Notes: generated by a model from the sequence alone, not told the origin. Counted from the first letter of the stretch, positions 17,416 to 26,544 are shown. The stretch: DNA of 58,715 nucleotides from Candidatus Epulonipiscium sp. (GCA_012519205.1 JAAYQR010000020.1:1-58715); one strand, 5' to 3'. A program made the numbers and translations.

Positions 17416-17538
17416 TTAATTTTCATTATTCTTATTTTCTTGTTCTTTATCATTGGTTTTTTGAGCCTTTATTGTTAGATATACAGTTGCAATTCCTGCT
17501 ATAACTAAAAACACAACAACGAAGATATCTGTACCCAT
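17416..17538 (-). CDS. Small single-pass membrane protein (40 aa)
   Basis: ATG 17538 with a strong GGGAGGTGAG site opens a 40-codon frame: MGTDIF, then a hydrophobic segment (VVVFLVIAGIATVYLTI), then a highly charged tail (KTNDKEQENKNNEN). This is the classic layout of small bacterial membrane regulators. I know no named family. The start lies 13 bases beyond the end of the next minus-strand gene, so both are probably one unit. The strong ribosome site is the main evidence. Confidence 0.6.
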   Translation of the reverse strand: MGTDIFVVVFLVIAGIATVYLTIKAQKTNDKEQENKNNEN

Positions 17539-17550
17539 GAACTCACCTCC

Positions 17551-17922
17551 CTATAATCGTATATAAAATAGGTGATATGTCCACTTTTTAATATTCCCTT
17601 CGAAATAATATGGAAACAACTTTAAAATATATTTTCTTTTATCTAAGACACCTTGGTTTTTCCTTTGATAACTATAAAGTGTAAAATAAGAAAAGACGAG
17701 CATATCAAATAAAATAATTAATCGTATTATAGAAAACAAAAATCTTTTATCCCATATTCTGCTTAACTCTAAAGAGGATAATATGGAATCCATATCAGGC
17801 ACATATGACATCAGCGCAAGTTCATTCTGTAAAGAATATATGTAAGTTTGTCTGATACTTACAGGATATATCAGTATATAAAGAAATAAGATAATCAAGA
17901 TTAATACATTTATTTTTTTCAA
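17551..17922 (-). CDS. Small hypothetical membrane protein (123 aa)
   Basis: Starts at TTG 17922 with AGAGGA six to seven bases upstream. Two hydrophobic segments are visible, one at the N-terminus (about 5-22) and one near 65-85 (FSIIRLIILFDMLVFSYFTLY), followed by a basic C-terminus. No family recognised. It precedes the 40-residue membrane protein on the same strand. Absence of an ATG lowers confidence. Confidence 0.55.
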   Translation of the reverse strand: MKKINVLILIILFLYILIYPVSIRQTYIYSLQNELALMSYVPDMDSILSSLELSRIWDKRFLFSIIRLIILFDMLVFSYFTLYSYQRKNQGVLDKRKYILKLFPYYFEGNIKKWTYHLFYIRL

Positions 17923-18041
17923 GGGAAATTCCTCTTTCTATAGTTGAAATAATATATTTATTTATACATATATTATACCTAAACTATATTAGTTTGCATA
18001 GAAGGAAATAATAAAATAAATTATTATAAGGAGGCATTACA

Positions 18042-18416
18042 ATGCAAAATTTAGGACAATTATTACAAAGCGGTGATTGGAAGGGGGAGAAACATGTGCC
18101 TATAATCCACATTCCTCAAAACATAACTGGGGGGGAGGCCTTTGAGCTTAAGGTATCCATAGGGGACGAAATTAAACATCCTAATGAGTTAGAGCATCAT
18201 ATCAAATGGATAAAGTTATTTTATTTCAAGGAAGATGGTAAATTTCCTGTTGAAATTGCTTCCTTTGATTTTGTTTCCCATGGAGAAGCAGGAGTTATTA
18301 GTGAACCAATAGGAAGTGTAAATGTTAAACTTAATGCATCTGGATTTATTTATGCTATGGCTTATTGTAATATACATGGGCTATGGGAAAATAAAGCAGA
18401 GATTAAACTGGATTAG
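18042..18416 (+). CDS. Class II superoxide reductase (neelaredoxin-type)
   Basis: About 124 residues, a one-iron SOR domain without the N-terminal desulforedoxin part. Iron ligands are visible in order: EKHVP (H18), HPNELEHH (H46, H52), and CNIHG (C109, H112). It reduces superoxide to hydrogen peroxide using rubredoxin-type donors, protecting anaerobes from air. AAGGAGG precedes ATG 18042. Single-gene unit with its own terminator; no rubredoxin or rubrerythrin is adjacent. Confidence 0.9.
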   Translation: MQNLGQLLQSGDWKGEKHVPIIHIPQNITGGEAFELKVSIGDEIKHPNELEHHIKWIKLFYFKEDGKFPVEIASFDFVSHGEAGVISEPIGSVNVKLNASGFIYAMAYCNIHGLWENKAEIKLD

Positions 18417-18445
18417 AGTAGGGTCTTATCCCTTAGATTCACAGG

Positions 18446-18471
18446 AGCGTGCAGTTTTTGCACGCTTTTTT
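18446..18471 (+). terminator. Terminator after superoxide reductase
   Basis: An 8-bp stem AGCGTGCA/TGCACGCT (18446-18453 with 18459-18466) followed by TTTTTT. Shares the GCGTGC core with terminators at 8770 and 29535. Confidence 0.9.
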
Positions 18472-18533
18472 GATTGATACTTGTTTAATAATGTATTAAG
18501 ATAATACTAAAGAACCAAATAAGGAAGTGACGT

Positions 18534-19631
18534 ATGTTTACAAACTTCATACATAATGCCTATCCTATTTTTATTGAAGAAGGCTTTGAACTGATATCTA
18601 ATGAAAGTGAAGTAGATATATTTTCAAAGGAGAAGGATGTAATAAGATTAATCAAAAGGCAGAATACAATGTTGTATATTGTCAATGTTTGGAATATGCA
18701 AAACACCGATTTAGAAACATTAAAATTTAGAAATGATTCCTATGAGCAGAGATTAAAAGGCTTATTTAAAGAATTAAATTGCAGCTATCTTTTGGTGCTT
18801 AATTTATTAATAACAGAGGAAGAAATAACATTAAATAATCCTGTAGAGTTCCAGCCGAATAACGAAATATACATGATTTCATGGATTGTAGATTTGTACA
18901 GTAAGAAAATCATTGTTCCTAAAAAAGAAATAGATGAGGTTCTTAATATAAGGGAATTAATACAAAAGGTTTTCAATATTATTTATCCGGAATTTGACCT
19001 GAAGGATTCAGATTTATCAAAGTATGGCCATCGAATGAAGAAGAAGATTATCCTAAAACAAAAAAGTAAAAACACCTCGCTTACCTACGGGCTTATAATG
19101 CTTAATATTATTTTATGGCTTTTGATGGAGCTAAACGGAGGATCAACTAATATTAATACTTTGCTCTTATTTGGGGCTAACGATAGATTTTTGATATTAG
19201 AAAGAAATCAATATTGGAGATTGATTTCTTCTACATTATTGCATATTGGAATTAGCCATTTACTGTATAATAATTTAGCCCTTTATTTATTTGGAACAAG
19301 GGTTGAAAGATATTTTGGTAAAATAAAATTTTTAGCTATTTATTTTATCACTGGTATAATAGGAAGTATAGCAAGCATATTTTTTAGTGATGTCATATCT
19401 GCAGGAGCCTCTGGAGCAATATATGGAATTTTAGGAGCACTGTTGGTTTTGGCTTATATGACAAATAAAGAAATAGACGGGTTAAATTCCTATATCATTT
19501 TAATTATGATTATGTCAGGTATTGGTATGGGCTGGGTGATGCCTTCTATAGACAATGCTGCACATTTAGCAGGATTATTTACAGGCATTCTAACAGGAAT
19601 AATAATGCTTAATCAAGGGAAAAAAACATAG
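18534..19631 (+). CDS. Rhomboid intramembrane serine protease with N-terminal domain
   Basis: About 365 residues. The first 175 form a soluble cytoplasmic domain of mixed alpha/beta type. The rest has about seven membrane segments with the catalytic serine S293 in GASG, histidine H344 in NAAHLAG, and the asparagine pair of the oxyanion region in HLLYNNLALY. It cleaves membrane-protein segments inside the bilayer. Bacillus GluP/YqgP has a similar N-terminal domain and helps membrane protein quality control; that function is only suggested here. An AAGGAAGTGA site precedes ATG 18534. Confidence 0.9.
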   Translation: MFTNFIHNAYPIFIEEGFELISNESEVDIFSKEKDVIRLIKRQNTMLYIVNVWNMQNTDLETLKFRNDSYEQRLKGLFKELNCSYLLVLNLLITEEEITLNNPVEFQPNNEIYMISWIVDLYSKKIIVPKKEIDEVLNIRELIQKVFNIIYPEFDLKDSDLSKYGHRMKKKIILKQKSKNTSLTYGLIMLNIILWLLMELNGGSTNINTLLLFGANDRFLILERNQYWRLISSTLLHIGISHLLYNNLALYLFGTRVERYFGKIKFLAIYFITGIIGSIASIFFSDVISAGASGAIYGILGALLVLAYMTNKEIDGLNSYIILIMIMSGIGMGWVMPSIDNAAHLAGLFTGILTGIIMLNQGKKT

Positions 19632-19645
19632 CCCCCTAAAAGTAC

Positions 19646-19674
19646 TTGACAATAGAACGATAGAGTTGTACAAT
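19646..19674 (+). promoter_or_regulatory. SigA promoter of the NfeD-flotillin operon
   Basis: TTGACA (19646-19651), 17-base spacer, TACAAT (19669-19674): near-perfect consensus. The 5' extension AGTAC before TTGACA is also present at the rny promoter. The untranslated leader is about 80 bases. Confidence 0.85.
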
Positions 19675-19760
19675 ATAGGTCGTAGAGAAAAACTCGATAA
19701 TATAAGGAGGTTAAGACAAGAGTTAAATGTATCTAAAGTATCTTAAGGGAGGAATGGGCC

Positions 19761-20291
19761 ATGGAAAAACTTTTCTATATTTGTTTCTATACAGGGATTA
19801 TATATACAGCTGCTTCATTTATCCTAGGTCAGGTTTTTGATTTTATAGGACTAGATGGTGAATTTGGCTTTGATGGTGATTTTTTTGGTTTTGGTATTTC
19901 TCCCTTAAAACCAGTTGTAATTGCAGCATTTGTTACTGTCTTCGGTGGTGTTGGTATCATTACTGAAAAGAGCAACTTAGGGGATTACATAAGTTTATTT
20001 ATTGCTTTAGTTTCTGCTTTGACGGTTTCTTTTCTTATATTCAGGTTTGTCTTGGTTCCTTTATACAAACTTCAAAGCAAGGGGCCGGTAGATAAAGAGG
20101 GGCTAATAGGCCAAATTGCCAAAGTAGTTCTAACTATCAGGGAAGGACAATTTGGAAAGATTATTTATGTTGTAAATGGCAATACTTATTCAGCACCAGC
20201 GAAATCTGATACAAATGAACTTATTGAAAAAGGGGAAGAGGTCGTGATTGTAGAAATTAGGAACAACGCATTTTATGTTAAAAAAATATGA
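19761..20291 (+). CDS. NfeD-family membrane protein (YuaF-like flotillin partner)
   Basis: About 176 residues: membrane segments near 5-25, 50-66 and 75-95, an acidic glycine-rich loop between the first two, then a C-terminal OB-fold NfeD domain (VDKEGLIGQIAKVVLTI… to the end). NfeD proteins are encoded with SPFH proteins and help organise membrane microdomains; Bacillus YuaF pairs with flotillin YuaG. A flotillin gene follows after 12 bases. GGGAGGAATG precedes the ATG. Confidence 0.88.
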   Translation: MEKLFYICFYTGIIYTAASFILGQVFDFIGLDGEFGFDGDFFGFGISPLKPVVIAAFVTVFGGVGIITEKSNLGDYISLFIALVSALTVSFLIFRFVLVPLYKLQSKGPVDKEGLIGQIAKVVLTIREGQFGKIIYVVNGNTYSAPAKSDTNELIEKGEEVVIVEIRNNAFYVKKI

Positions 20292-20303
20292 GGAGGGTAT
20301 AAA

Positions 20304-21761
20304 ATGGGAATGGAATCAACGATTGCTATTGCTGCAATAATTGTAGGGGTTATCATTGTCCTAATGATTAGTATTAGCACCATGTGGAAAAAGGTTTCTC
20401 AGGATAAAGCACTTGTAATTACTGGGCTGAAAAAGAGGGTAATTTCCGGTGGCGGGGGATTTGTAGTACCCCTTTTAGAAAGAACTGATGTAATTTCGCT
20501 AGAGAATATGAAGATTGTTGTAAAGACAGAGGGGGCCCTGACCGAACAAGGGGTTGATATCATAGCAGACGGTGTAGCAGTTATTAAGGTGAAATCAGAT
20601 AAGGAATCAATCCTTGCCTCTGTTGAGCAATTTAACACAGGGTCAGAAAAAAGAACTATTGAGGTAATTAAGGATACAGCCAATGACGTATTAGAAGGAA
20701 AACTTCGAGAAATCATTTCTAAAATGACCGTGGAAGAAATATATAAAGATAGAGAAAAATTTGCTTCTCAAGTCCAAGAAGTAGCGGCTATGGATTTGGC
20801 AGAAATGGGGCTTGAAATAAAAGCTTTTACCATCCGGGATATTTCTGATAATAACGGGTATTTACAAGCCTTAGGTAAAAAACGTATTGCAGAAGTAAAA
20901 AGAGACGCTCAAATAGCAGAAGCAGAAGCGACAAAAGAAACTAAAATAAAAACTGCCGATGCAGCAAGATATGGAGAAGAAGCAAGGCTCCAAGCAGAGA
21001 CCCAAATAGCAGAAGCGGCTAAGGAAAAAGAACTAAAAGTGCAGGCTTATAGGAAAGACCAAGAAACAGAAAAGGCTAAGGCAGACCTGGCATATGAAAT
21101 AGAAACAAGTAAGATTCAACAAGAAGTAGAAAAGGAAAAAATGCAGATTCAGATTGTAAAAAAACAAAAAGAAATTGAATTGGCAGAACAGGAAGCAGCT
21201 AGAAAGGAAAAAGAATTAGAAGCAACAGTAAAAAAACAAGCGGATGCAGAAAAATATAGCTCAGAAAAAAGAGCCGACGCAGCAAAATATAAAGAAATTC
21301 AAGAAGCCCTAGCAGCAGCCGAAACTATCAAAGCTACAGGGGCAGCTAAAGCCGAAGCCAATCGTCTTGAAGGTATGGCAGAGGTTGATATTATCCGTGA
21401 AAAAGGTAAAGCCGAGGCCGAAGCTATGCTTAAAAAAGCTGAGGCATTCAAACTATACAACGATGCGGCTGTTACCCAGATGATTATAGAAAAACTTCCT
21501 GATATAGCAAAGTCCATTGCAGAACCTTTATCAAAAGTAGAAAAAATTGTTATTGTGGATTCAGGAAATGGTGAAGGCAAGGGGGCTTCAAAGGTAACAG
21601 GATATGTAACAGAAATCATGTCCACTCTTCCTGAAACCATGGAGGCCTTAACGGGGGTAGATCTTAAAAAGGTTCTAAAAAACGTAGATATCATGGGGAC
21701 TATGAAGGACTTACCAGTTAATACTGAAGAAATTGTTGTTACATCAGAAGAAAAAAATTAA
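20304..21761 (+). CDS. floT: Flotillin (SPFH protein, YuaG/FloT-like)
   Basis: About 485 residues. One N-terminal membrane segment (about 5-27), an SPFH domain (about 35-200), then a long alanine/glutamate/lysine-rich coiled coil with repeated EA motifs (about 200-400) and a short C-terminal region. It scaffolds functional membrane microdomains and affects membrane fluidity, secretion and sporulation signalling in relatives. Cotranscribed with the NfeD gene from the promoter at 19646; AGGAGGG precedes the ATG. Confidence 0.93.
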   Translation: MGMESTIAIAAIIVGVIIVLMISISTMWKKVSQDKALVITGLKKRVISGGGGFVVPLLERTDVISLENMKIVVKTEGALTEQGVDIIADGVAVIKVKSDKESILASVEQFNTGSEKRTIEVIKDTANDVLEGKLREIISKMTVEEIYKDREKFASQVQEVAAMDLAEMGLEIKAFTIRDISDNNGYLQALGKKRIAEVKRDAQIAEAEATKETKIKTADAARYGEEARLQAETQIAEAAKEKELKVQAYRKDQETEKAKADLAYEIETSKIQQEVEKEKMQIQIVKKQKEIELAEQEAARKEKELEATVKKQADAEKYSSEKRADAAKYKEIQEALAAAETIKATGAAKAEANRLEGMAEVDIIREKGKAEAEAMLKKAEAFKLYNDAAVTQMIIEKLPDIAKSIAEPLSKVEKIVIVDSGNGEGKGASKVTGYVTEIMSTLPETMEALTGVDLKKVLKNVDIMGTMKDLPVNTEEIVVTSEEKN

Positions 21762-21786
21762 ATCGGCAATTTGCCGATTTTTTCTT
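21760..21786 (+). terminator. Terminator of the flotillin operon
   Basis: An 8-bp stem AAATCGGC/GCCGATTT (21760-21767 with 21773-21780), 5-base loop, then a long T-run interrupted by one C. Confidence 0.9.
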
Positions 21787-21873
21787 TTATATTAGAATAA
21801 AATATTATAGAATATTAATAAAGATTTTCTAGTTTAATATGTTATTATTTTTATACTATAGAGGAGGATAAAT

Positions 21874-23115
21874 GTGAATGCAGAAATACTGTCGGTAGGT
21901 ACGGAACTTTTACTTGGGGATATTGTAAATACCAATGCCCAATATATTGCAAAGAGACTGGCTGATATTGGGATAGGAGTATATCATCAATCAGTTGTTG
22001 GAGATAACGAATCCCGTTTATATGATGCTTTTAGTTTAGCTCTTAAAAGGGCCGATATAGTTATTACAACGGGAGGGTTAGGACCTACAAAGGATGATTT
22101 GACTAAGGAAATAGCAGCAATGATTTCAGGAAAAGATATGGTTATGGATGGGGAGTCTTTAGAGTGGATTAAATCCTATTTTTTAAAGATAGGTAGGACA
22201 ATGACCGAAAGCAATATAAAGCAAGCCTATTTCCCGAAAGGAGCCACTATTTTTCATAATAATAATGGAACAGCTCCAGGATGTGCTATTGAAGTTGGGG
22301 AAAAGAAAATTATCCTTCTTCCGGGACCGCCAAGAGAAATGAAACCTATGTTCGAGGAAAGTGTAATCCCATATCTAATTCCATTTCAAGAAGGTATACT
22401 TGTTTCTAAGGTATTAAGGATTTGCGGCATTGGTGAAAGTCAAGTAGAAGACATGCTAAAAGATTTAATTGATATTCAAACAAATCCCACCATCGCCCTC
22501 TATGCAAAAACGGGAGAGGTAACCATTCGTATAACAGCCAAGGCACCTAAAAAGGAAAATGCCAATGCATTAATAAAACCTATTGATGAAAAAATCAGAA
22601 GTATTCTAGGGGATAATATTTATGGAGAAGGGATTGTATCCTTAGAAGATGTGGTTGCAAACTTATTGATAAAAAACAATAAAACAATTGCAGTGGCTGA
22701 ATCCTGTACCGGAGGGCTGCTTGCTGCAAAACTTATAAATTATCCAGGAATTTCAGCAGTTTTTAAGGAGGGGGCCGTAACATACTCTAATGAAGCAAAG
22801 GTTAGCCGCTTAGGAGTAAATGCAGATACCCTAAAAAATCATGGGGCTGTTAGTAAAGAAACAGCAAAAGAGATGGCAAAAGGGATTTGCAAGACCGGTG
22901 GAACCGATATAGGCATTTCTACTACAGGAATTGCAGGACCTGAAGGAGGAACTACACAAAAGCCAGTAGGGCTTGTATATGTAGGGTTATGCATCGATGG
23001 TGAAGTAAACTATAAGAGATTTCAATTTAGAGGAAACAGGCAAAACATAAGGGAACGAGCAGTGATATCTGCTTTAGATTGGGTTAGGAGAGAATTAAAC
23101 AAAAAATATAAATAA
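21874..23115 (+). CDS. cinA: CinA: competence/damage-inducible protein, NMN deamidase
   Basis: About 413 residues, full length. The N-terminal MoaB-like domain (ILSVGTELLLGDIVNTN, TTGGLGPTKDD) is linked to the C-terminal amidase domain (VAESCTGGLLAAKL, TTGIAGPEGG). CinA deamidates nicotinamide mononucleotide in NAD recycling and cleaves ADP-ribose in some species. GTG 21874 follows GAGGAGG. Its place directly before recA is the classical Firmicute order; recA also has its own promoter here. Confidence 0.94.
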   Translation: MNAEILSVGTELLLGDIVNTNAQYIAKRLADIGIGVYHQSVVGDNESRLYDAFSLALKRADIVITTGGLGPTKDDLTKEIAAMISGKDMVMDGESLEWIKSYFLKIGRTMTESNIKQAYFPKGATIFHNNNGTAPGCAIEVGEKKIILLPGPPREMKPMFEESVIPYLIPFQEGILVSKVLRICGIGESQVEDMLKDLIDIQTNPTIALYAKTGEVTIRITAKAPKKENANALIKPIDEKIRSILGDNIYGEGIVSLEDVVANLLIKNNKTIAVAESCTGGLLAAKLINYPGISAVFKEGAVTYSNEAKVSRLGVNADTLKNHGAVSKETAKEMAKGICKTGGTDIGISTTGIAGPEGGTTQKPVGLVYVGLCIDGEVNYKRFQFRGNRQNIRERAVISALDWVRRELNKKYK

Positions 23116-23141
23116 GGATATCCTAATCTGGGGATTTTTTA

Positions 23142-23184
23142 TTGACTAATTCATGGAAATAAGATATAATAAGAACATAAGTTC
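23142..23184 (+). promoter_or_regulatory. recA promoter with LexA (SOS) box
   Basis: TTGACT (23142-23147), 17 bases, TATAAT (23165-23170). The Gram-positive LexA/DinR box GAAC-N4-GTTC lies at 23173-23184 (GAACATAAGTTC), just after the -10 and over the transcription start, so LexA would block initiation until DNA damage. Confidence 0.92.
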
Positions 23185-23244
23185 GTCTGTTTAAATAGTC
23201 TAAAAATGGATATGATTTTACTATAAAATTACGAAAGGTGGTGT

Positions 23245-23274
23245 TCCCGAAAGATATAATTATCTATCGGGAGG
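23245..23274 (+). promoter_or_regulatory. Stem-loop covering the recA ribosome site
   Basis: Positions 23245-23256 pair with 23261-23272 (11 of 12 pairs, 4-base loop). The right arm contains the first four bases of GGGAGG (23269-23274), the recA Shine-Dalgarno site. Folding would partly hide the site and could tune RecA translation; this is a prediction. Confidence 0.6.
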
Positions 23275-23277
23275 AAT

Positions 23278-24330
23278 ATGGTATCAGAAAAGCAAAAGGC
23301 ATTAGATGCAGCAATAAGCCAAATCCAAAAGCAATTTGGAAAAGGTTCCATCATGAAACTTGGAGAAACTACAGAAAATAATATTTCGACCATTCCAACT
23401 GGTTCTTTGAGTCTAGATGTTGCTCTAGGAGTAGGGGGAGTTCCTAGAGGAAGAATTATTGAAGTATATGGGCCTGAATCTTCAGGTAAGACTACAGTTG
23501 CTCTTCATATGATAGCCGAAGCACAAAAATTAGGAGGAATTGCAGCATTCATTGATGCGGAACATGCCTTAGATCCTTCCTATGCAGAGAAATTAGGAGT
23601 TAATATCGATGACTTATATATTTCTCAGCCGGATCATGGGGAACAGGCTCTAGAAATTGCCGAAACGATGGTTCGATCGGGAGCTATTGATATCGTTATT
23701 GTGGATTCAGTAGCGGCCTTAGTCCCCAAGGCAGAGATAGAAGGAGAAATGGGGGATAGTCATATGGGTCTTCAAGCACGTTTGATGTCTCAGGCCCTTA
23801 GGAAATTAACAGGTATCGTAAATAAATCTAAATGTATTGTGGTATTTATCAATCAGCTCCGTGAGAAGGTAGGAATTGTATTCGGAAGTCCAGAGACAAC
23901 AACAGGAGGCCGTGCTCTTAAATTCTATTCTTCTATTAGACTTGATGTAAGAAGAATTGACTCCCTAAAACAAAGCAATGATTTTATAGGGAACCGTACA
24001 AGGGTTAAGGTGGTTAAGAATAAAGTAGCACCCCCTTTTAAACAAGCGGAATTTGATATTATGTATGGTCAGGGAATTTCAAAAGAAGGTGATATACTAG
24101 ATTTAGCCGTTGAACTAGATATTGCCAATAAAAGTGGAGCATGGTTTTCCTATGGGGATATTCGTCTCGGACAGGGAAGGGAAAATGCAAAAATATTTTT
24201 AAAAGAAAATCCCGATCTATGCAATGAACTAGAAAATATGGTGAGAAAACATTATGAACTTCCTTTAACAACTCCTATAGGGCAAACAGAGGAAGAAGCT
24301 CAACCAAATTTAGAAACAATAGTAAAATAG
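23278..24330 (+). CDS. recA: RecA recombinase
   Basis: About 350 residues. The Walker A motif GPESSGKT is at 65-72; [11 protein letters not shown] (Walker B), the L2 loop ([22 protein letters not shown]) and the C-terminal acidic tail are intact. RecA coats single-stranded DNA, drives homologous pairing and triggers LexA self-cleavage. Regulation is by the SOS box and possibly by the leader hairpin. An intrinsic terminator separates it from recX, so recX receives only read-through. Confidence 0.98.
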   Translation: MVSEKQKALDAAISQIQKQFGKGSIMKLGETTENNISTIPTGSLSLDVALGVGGVPRGRIIEVYGPESSGKTTVALHMIAEAQKLGGIAAFIDAEHALDPSYAEKLGVNIDDLYISQPDHGEQALEIAETMVRSGAIDIVIVDSVAALVPKAEIEGEMGDSHMGLQARLMSQALRKLTGIVNKSKCIVVFINQLREKVGIVFGSPETTTGGRALKFYSSIRLDVRRIDSLKQSNDFIGNRTRVKVVKNKVAPPFKQAEFDIMYGQGISKEGDILDLAVELDIANKSGAWFSYGDIRLGQGRENAKIFLKENPDLCNELENMVRKHYELPLTTPIGQTEEEAQPNLETIVK

Positions 24331-24334
24331 CTAT

Positions 24335-24364
24335 AAAACCTCTTTGAATTCCAAAGGGGTTTTT
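24335..24364 (+). terminator. recA-recX intergenic terminator/attenuator
   Basis: A 12-bp stem including one G-U pair (24335-24346 with 24352-24363) with a short T-run. Only 20 bases lie between it and the recX start, so it probably sets the RecA:RecX ratio. Confidence 0.8.
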
Positions 24365-24382
24365 ATAATAGGGGTGATAAGA

Positions 24383-24850
24383 TTGGAAAAAGCCTATTCT
24401 AAGGCCAAGGATATTGCTATTTATTACTTAGGTTATAGAGCCAGGAGTGAAAAGGAAGTAGTGGATAAATTATCATCAAAGGGATATGATAAATCCATTA
24501 TTGATAAGGTGATTGATTTTTTGAAGGAATATGATTATGTTAATGATAAGAAATTTGCAGATAGTTATGTTAGAGATAAGAATCGGTTTAAACCTGTGGG
24601 AAGAAAAAAATTAGCCTATGAATTAAAACAAAAAGGAATAAGTAATGAAATAATTGACCATGTTCTAGATAACACCGATTTAAATGAATTGGACTCCGCT
24701 TTAAGGTTAATAAGGAAGAAGGCACCCAATAGCACCCTAGATATAAAAGAAAAGCAAAAAATATATCAATTTTTATCAAGAAGGGGATTCGATTATTATA
24801 TTATAAAACAGGCCTTAGAAAAATTTTATGCTGAAGATATGATAGAATGA
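24383..24850 (+). CDS. recX: Regulatory protein RecX
   Basis: About 155 residues of three tandem helical repeats typical of RecX (YYLGYRARSEKEVVDKL, FADSYVRDKNRFKPVGRKKLAYEL, IYQFLSRRGFDYYIIKQAL). RecX binds and caps RecA filaments. TTG 24383 is 5 bases after AGGGGTGA; an earlier in-frame TTG at 24344 lies inside the terminator stem and is rejected. Follows recA. Confidence 0.92.
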   Translation: MEKAYSKAKDIAIYYLGYRARSEKEVVDKLSSKGYDKSIIDKVIDFLKEYDYVNDKKFADSYVRDKNRFKPVGRKKLAYELKQKGISNEIIDHVLDNTDLNELDSALRLIRKKAPNSTLDIKEKQKIYQFLSRRGFDYYIIKQALEKFYAEDMIE

Positions 24851-24945
24851 ACTATATTTCTTAATTTGATATAAAATTTATTTAGAAAATGGCAAAAGGC
24901 TTAGAACATTAGTATTACAAGGTCATTTCCTAATGTTTGTAGTAC

Positions 24946-24974
24946 TTGACATGATTTTTAAAAAGTAATACAAT
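24946..24974 (+). promoter_or_regulatory. SigA promoter of rny
   Basis: TTGACA (24946-24951), 17 bases, TACAAT (24969-24974), with the same AGTAC 5' extension as the flotillin promoter. A small hairpin (24981-24986 with 24991-24996) would lie at the very 5' end of the transcript. Confidence 0.85.
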
Positions 24975-25023
24975 CAATATGTTATTCTATAATAACCCGA
25001 ACTATGAAAACTGAATAAAGGAG

Positions 25024-26544
25024 GTGTTACCTATCAATGCATTAGAGATTGCAATAGTTTTTTTGATTACTGCAATTGTTGTTGGAGCAATCGCCTTTGC
25101 TATGGGTGTTTCTTATAGAAAACGTATTGCTGAAGCGCAAATTGGTTCTGCTGAGGAAAAAGCAAGTAAAATCATAGACGATGCAATAACTACTTCCGAG
25201 GCAAAGAAACGTGAAGCTATGTTGGAAGCAAAAGAAGAAACTTTAAAAGCAAAGAATGAACTCGATCAAGAAGTGAAAGAGCGAAGAGGAGAATTGCAGC
25301 GCTTAGAAAGACGAATTATTCAAAAAGAAGAAGCTCTTAACGAAAAAGTGGAACAAATTGAAGAAATGAGGAATGAAGTTACTGCTCTTCAACAAAAAGA
25401 AATACAGGAGTTAGAAAGAATTTCCGGACTCACCTCCGAGGAAGCTAAAGAATACCTGTTAAAGACTATTGAAAGTGAAGTACAACATGAATCAGCTATG
25501 TTGATTAAAGAAATTGAAAACAGAGTAAAACAAGAGGCAGATAAGAAGGCAAGAGATATTATAACAAATGCCATTCAAAAATGTGCTGCTGACCATGTTG
25601 CAGACACAACTGTATCTGTTGTACCTCTTCCTAATGATGAAATGAAGGGCCGAATTATTGGTAGAGAAGGTCGAAATATCAGGACCCTAGAAACCCTAAC
25701 AGGGATTGACTTAATTATTGATGATACCCCTGAAGCAGTTATCTTATCAGGATTTGACCCTATTAGGAGAGAGGTTGCAAGGATTGCCTTGGAAAAATTA
25801 ATAGTTGATGGAAGAATTCATCCGGCAAGAATTGAAGAAATGGTTGAAAAAGCTAAAAAAGAAGTGGAAACATTAATTAGGGAAGAAGGAGAATCAGCCA
25901 CCTTTGAAACAGGGGTACATGGGCTCCATCCAGAACTTATTCGACTGTTGGGTAAATTGAAATTTAGGACTAGCTATGGTCAAAATGTATTAAAACATTC
26001 CATTGAGGTTTCAAACTTATGTGGTTTAATTGCTGCTGAAGTAGGGGTCGATATTCGACTAGCTAAACGGGCAGGACTGCTTCATGATATAGGTAAAGCG
26101 GTGGATCATGAGATGGAAGGTTCTCATATCAGTATCGGTGTTGAATTATGTAGAAAATATCGAGAGACAAGTATAATTCTTAATGCAATTGAAGCCCATC
26201 ATGGGGATGTAGAACCAGAAAGTATTATTGCTGTTATTGTACAGGCAGCAGATACAATTTCTGCTGCAAGACCAGGTGCAAGAAGAGAAACTTTAGAAAC
26301 CTATATTAAACGTTTGCAGAAGTTAGAAGAAATTGCGGATTCATTTAAAGGTGTTGAGAAATCATTTGCAATTCAAGCAGGTAGAGAACTTAGAATTATG
26401 GTTATACCTGATGAAACAAATGATACAGAAATGGTATTACTATCGAGAGAGATAGCTAAGAGAATTGAAAACGAACTGGAATATCCAGGTCAAATAAAGG
26501 TACATTTAATTCGTGAGACAAGAGCAATAGAATATGCAAAATAA
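25024..26544 (+). CDS. rny: Ribonuclease Y
   Basis: About 503-506 residues. An N-terminal membrane anchor (about 5-28), a long charged coiled coil (30-190), KH domain ([15 protein letters not shown]), HD domain ([10 protein letters not shown]…[12 protein letters not shown]) and a conserved C-terminus ([11 protein letters not shown]). RNase Y starts mRNA decay by endonucleolytic cleavage at the membrane. The start is problematic: GTG 25024 lies within the perfect AAGGAGGTG ribosome site, and the codon correctly spaced from it is an in-frame ATC at 25033. No ATG exists in frame before the membrane anchor. Confidence 0.97.
   Translation: MLPINALEIAIVFLITAIVVGAIAFAMGVSYRKRIAEAQIGSAEEKASKIIDDAITTSEAKKREAMLEAKEETLKAKNELDQEVKERRGELQRLERRIIQKEEALNEKVEQIEEMRNEVTALQQKEIQELERISGLTSEEAKEYLLKTIESEVQHESAMLIKEIENRVKQEADKKARDIITNAIQKCAADHVADTTVSVVPLPNDEMKGRIIGREGRNIRTLETLTGIDLIIDDTPEAVILSGFDPIRREVARIALEKLIVDGRIHPARIEEMVEKAKKEVETLIREEGESATFETGVHGLHPELIRLLGKLKFRTSYGQNVLKHSIEVSNLCGLIAAEVGVDIRLAKRAGLLHDIGKAVDHEMEGSHISIGVELCRKYRETSIILNAIEAHHGDVEPESIIAVIVQAADTISAARPGARRETLETYIKRLQKLEEIADSFKGVEKSFAIQAGRELRIMVIPDETNDTEMVLLSREIAKRIENELEYPGQIKVHLIRETRAIEYAK

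Noticed and set aside
20399-21694. Long minus-strand open frames opposite the flotillin gene
   Set aside because: They are antisense shadows of the repetitive coiled-coil codons and have no ribosome sites or plausible protein composition.
24344-24382. Upstream start for recX at TTG 24344
   Set aside because: This start lies inside the recA terminator stem and adds residues not seen in RecX; AGGGGTGA points to TTG 24383.
24905-24937. AACATTAG/CTAATGTT inverted repeat upstream of the rny promoter as a recX terminator
   Set aside because: Eight-base stem with a long loop and no T-run; too weak to call.
25004-25017. TGAAAACTGAATA upstream of rny resembles a pre-rRNA leader element
   Set aside because: It lacks the preceding CTT, is followed by rny, and no rRNA is present; similarity of this A-rich string is probably chance.
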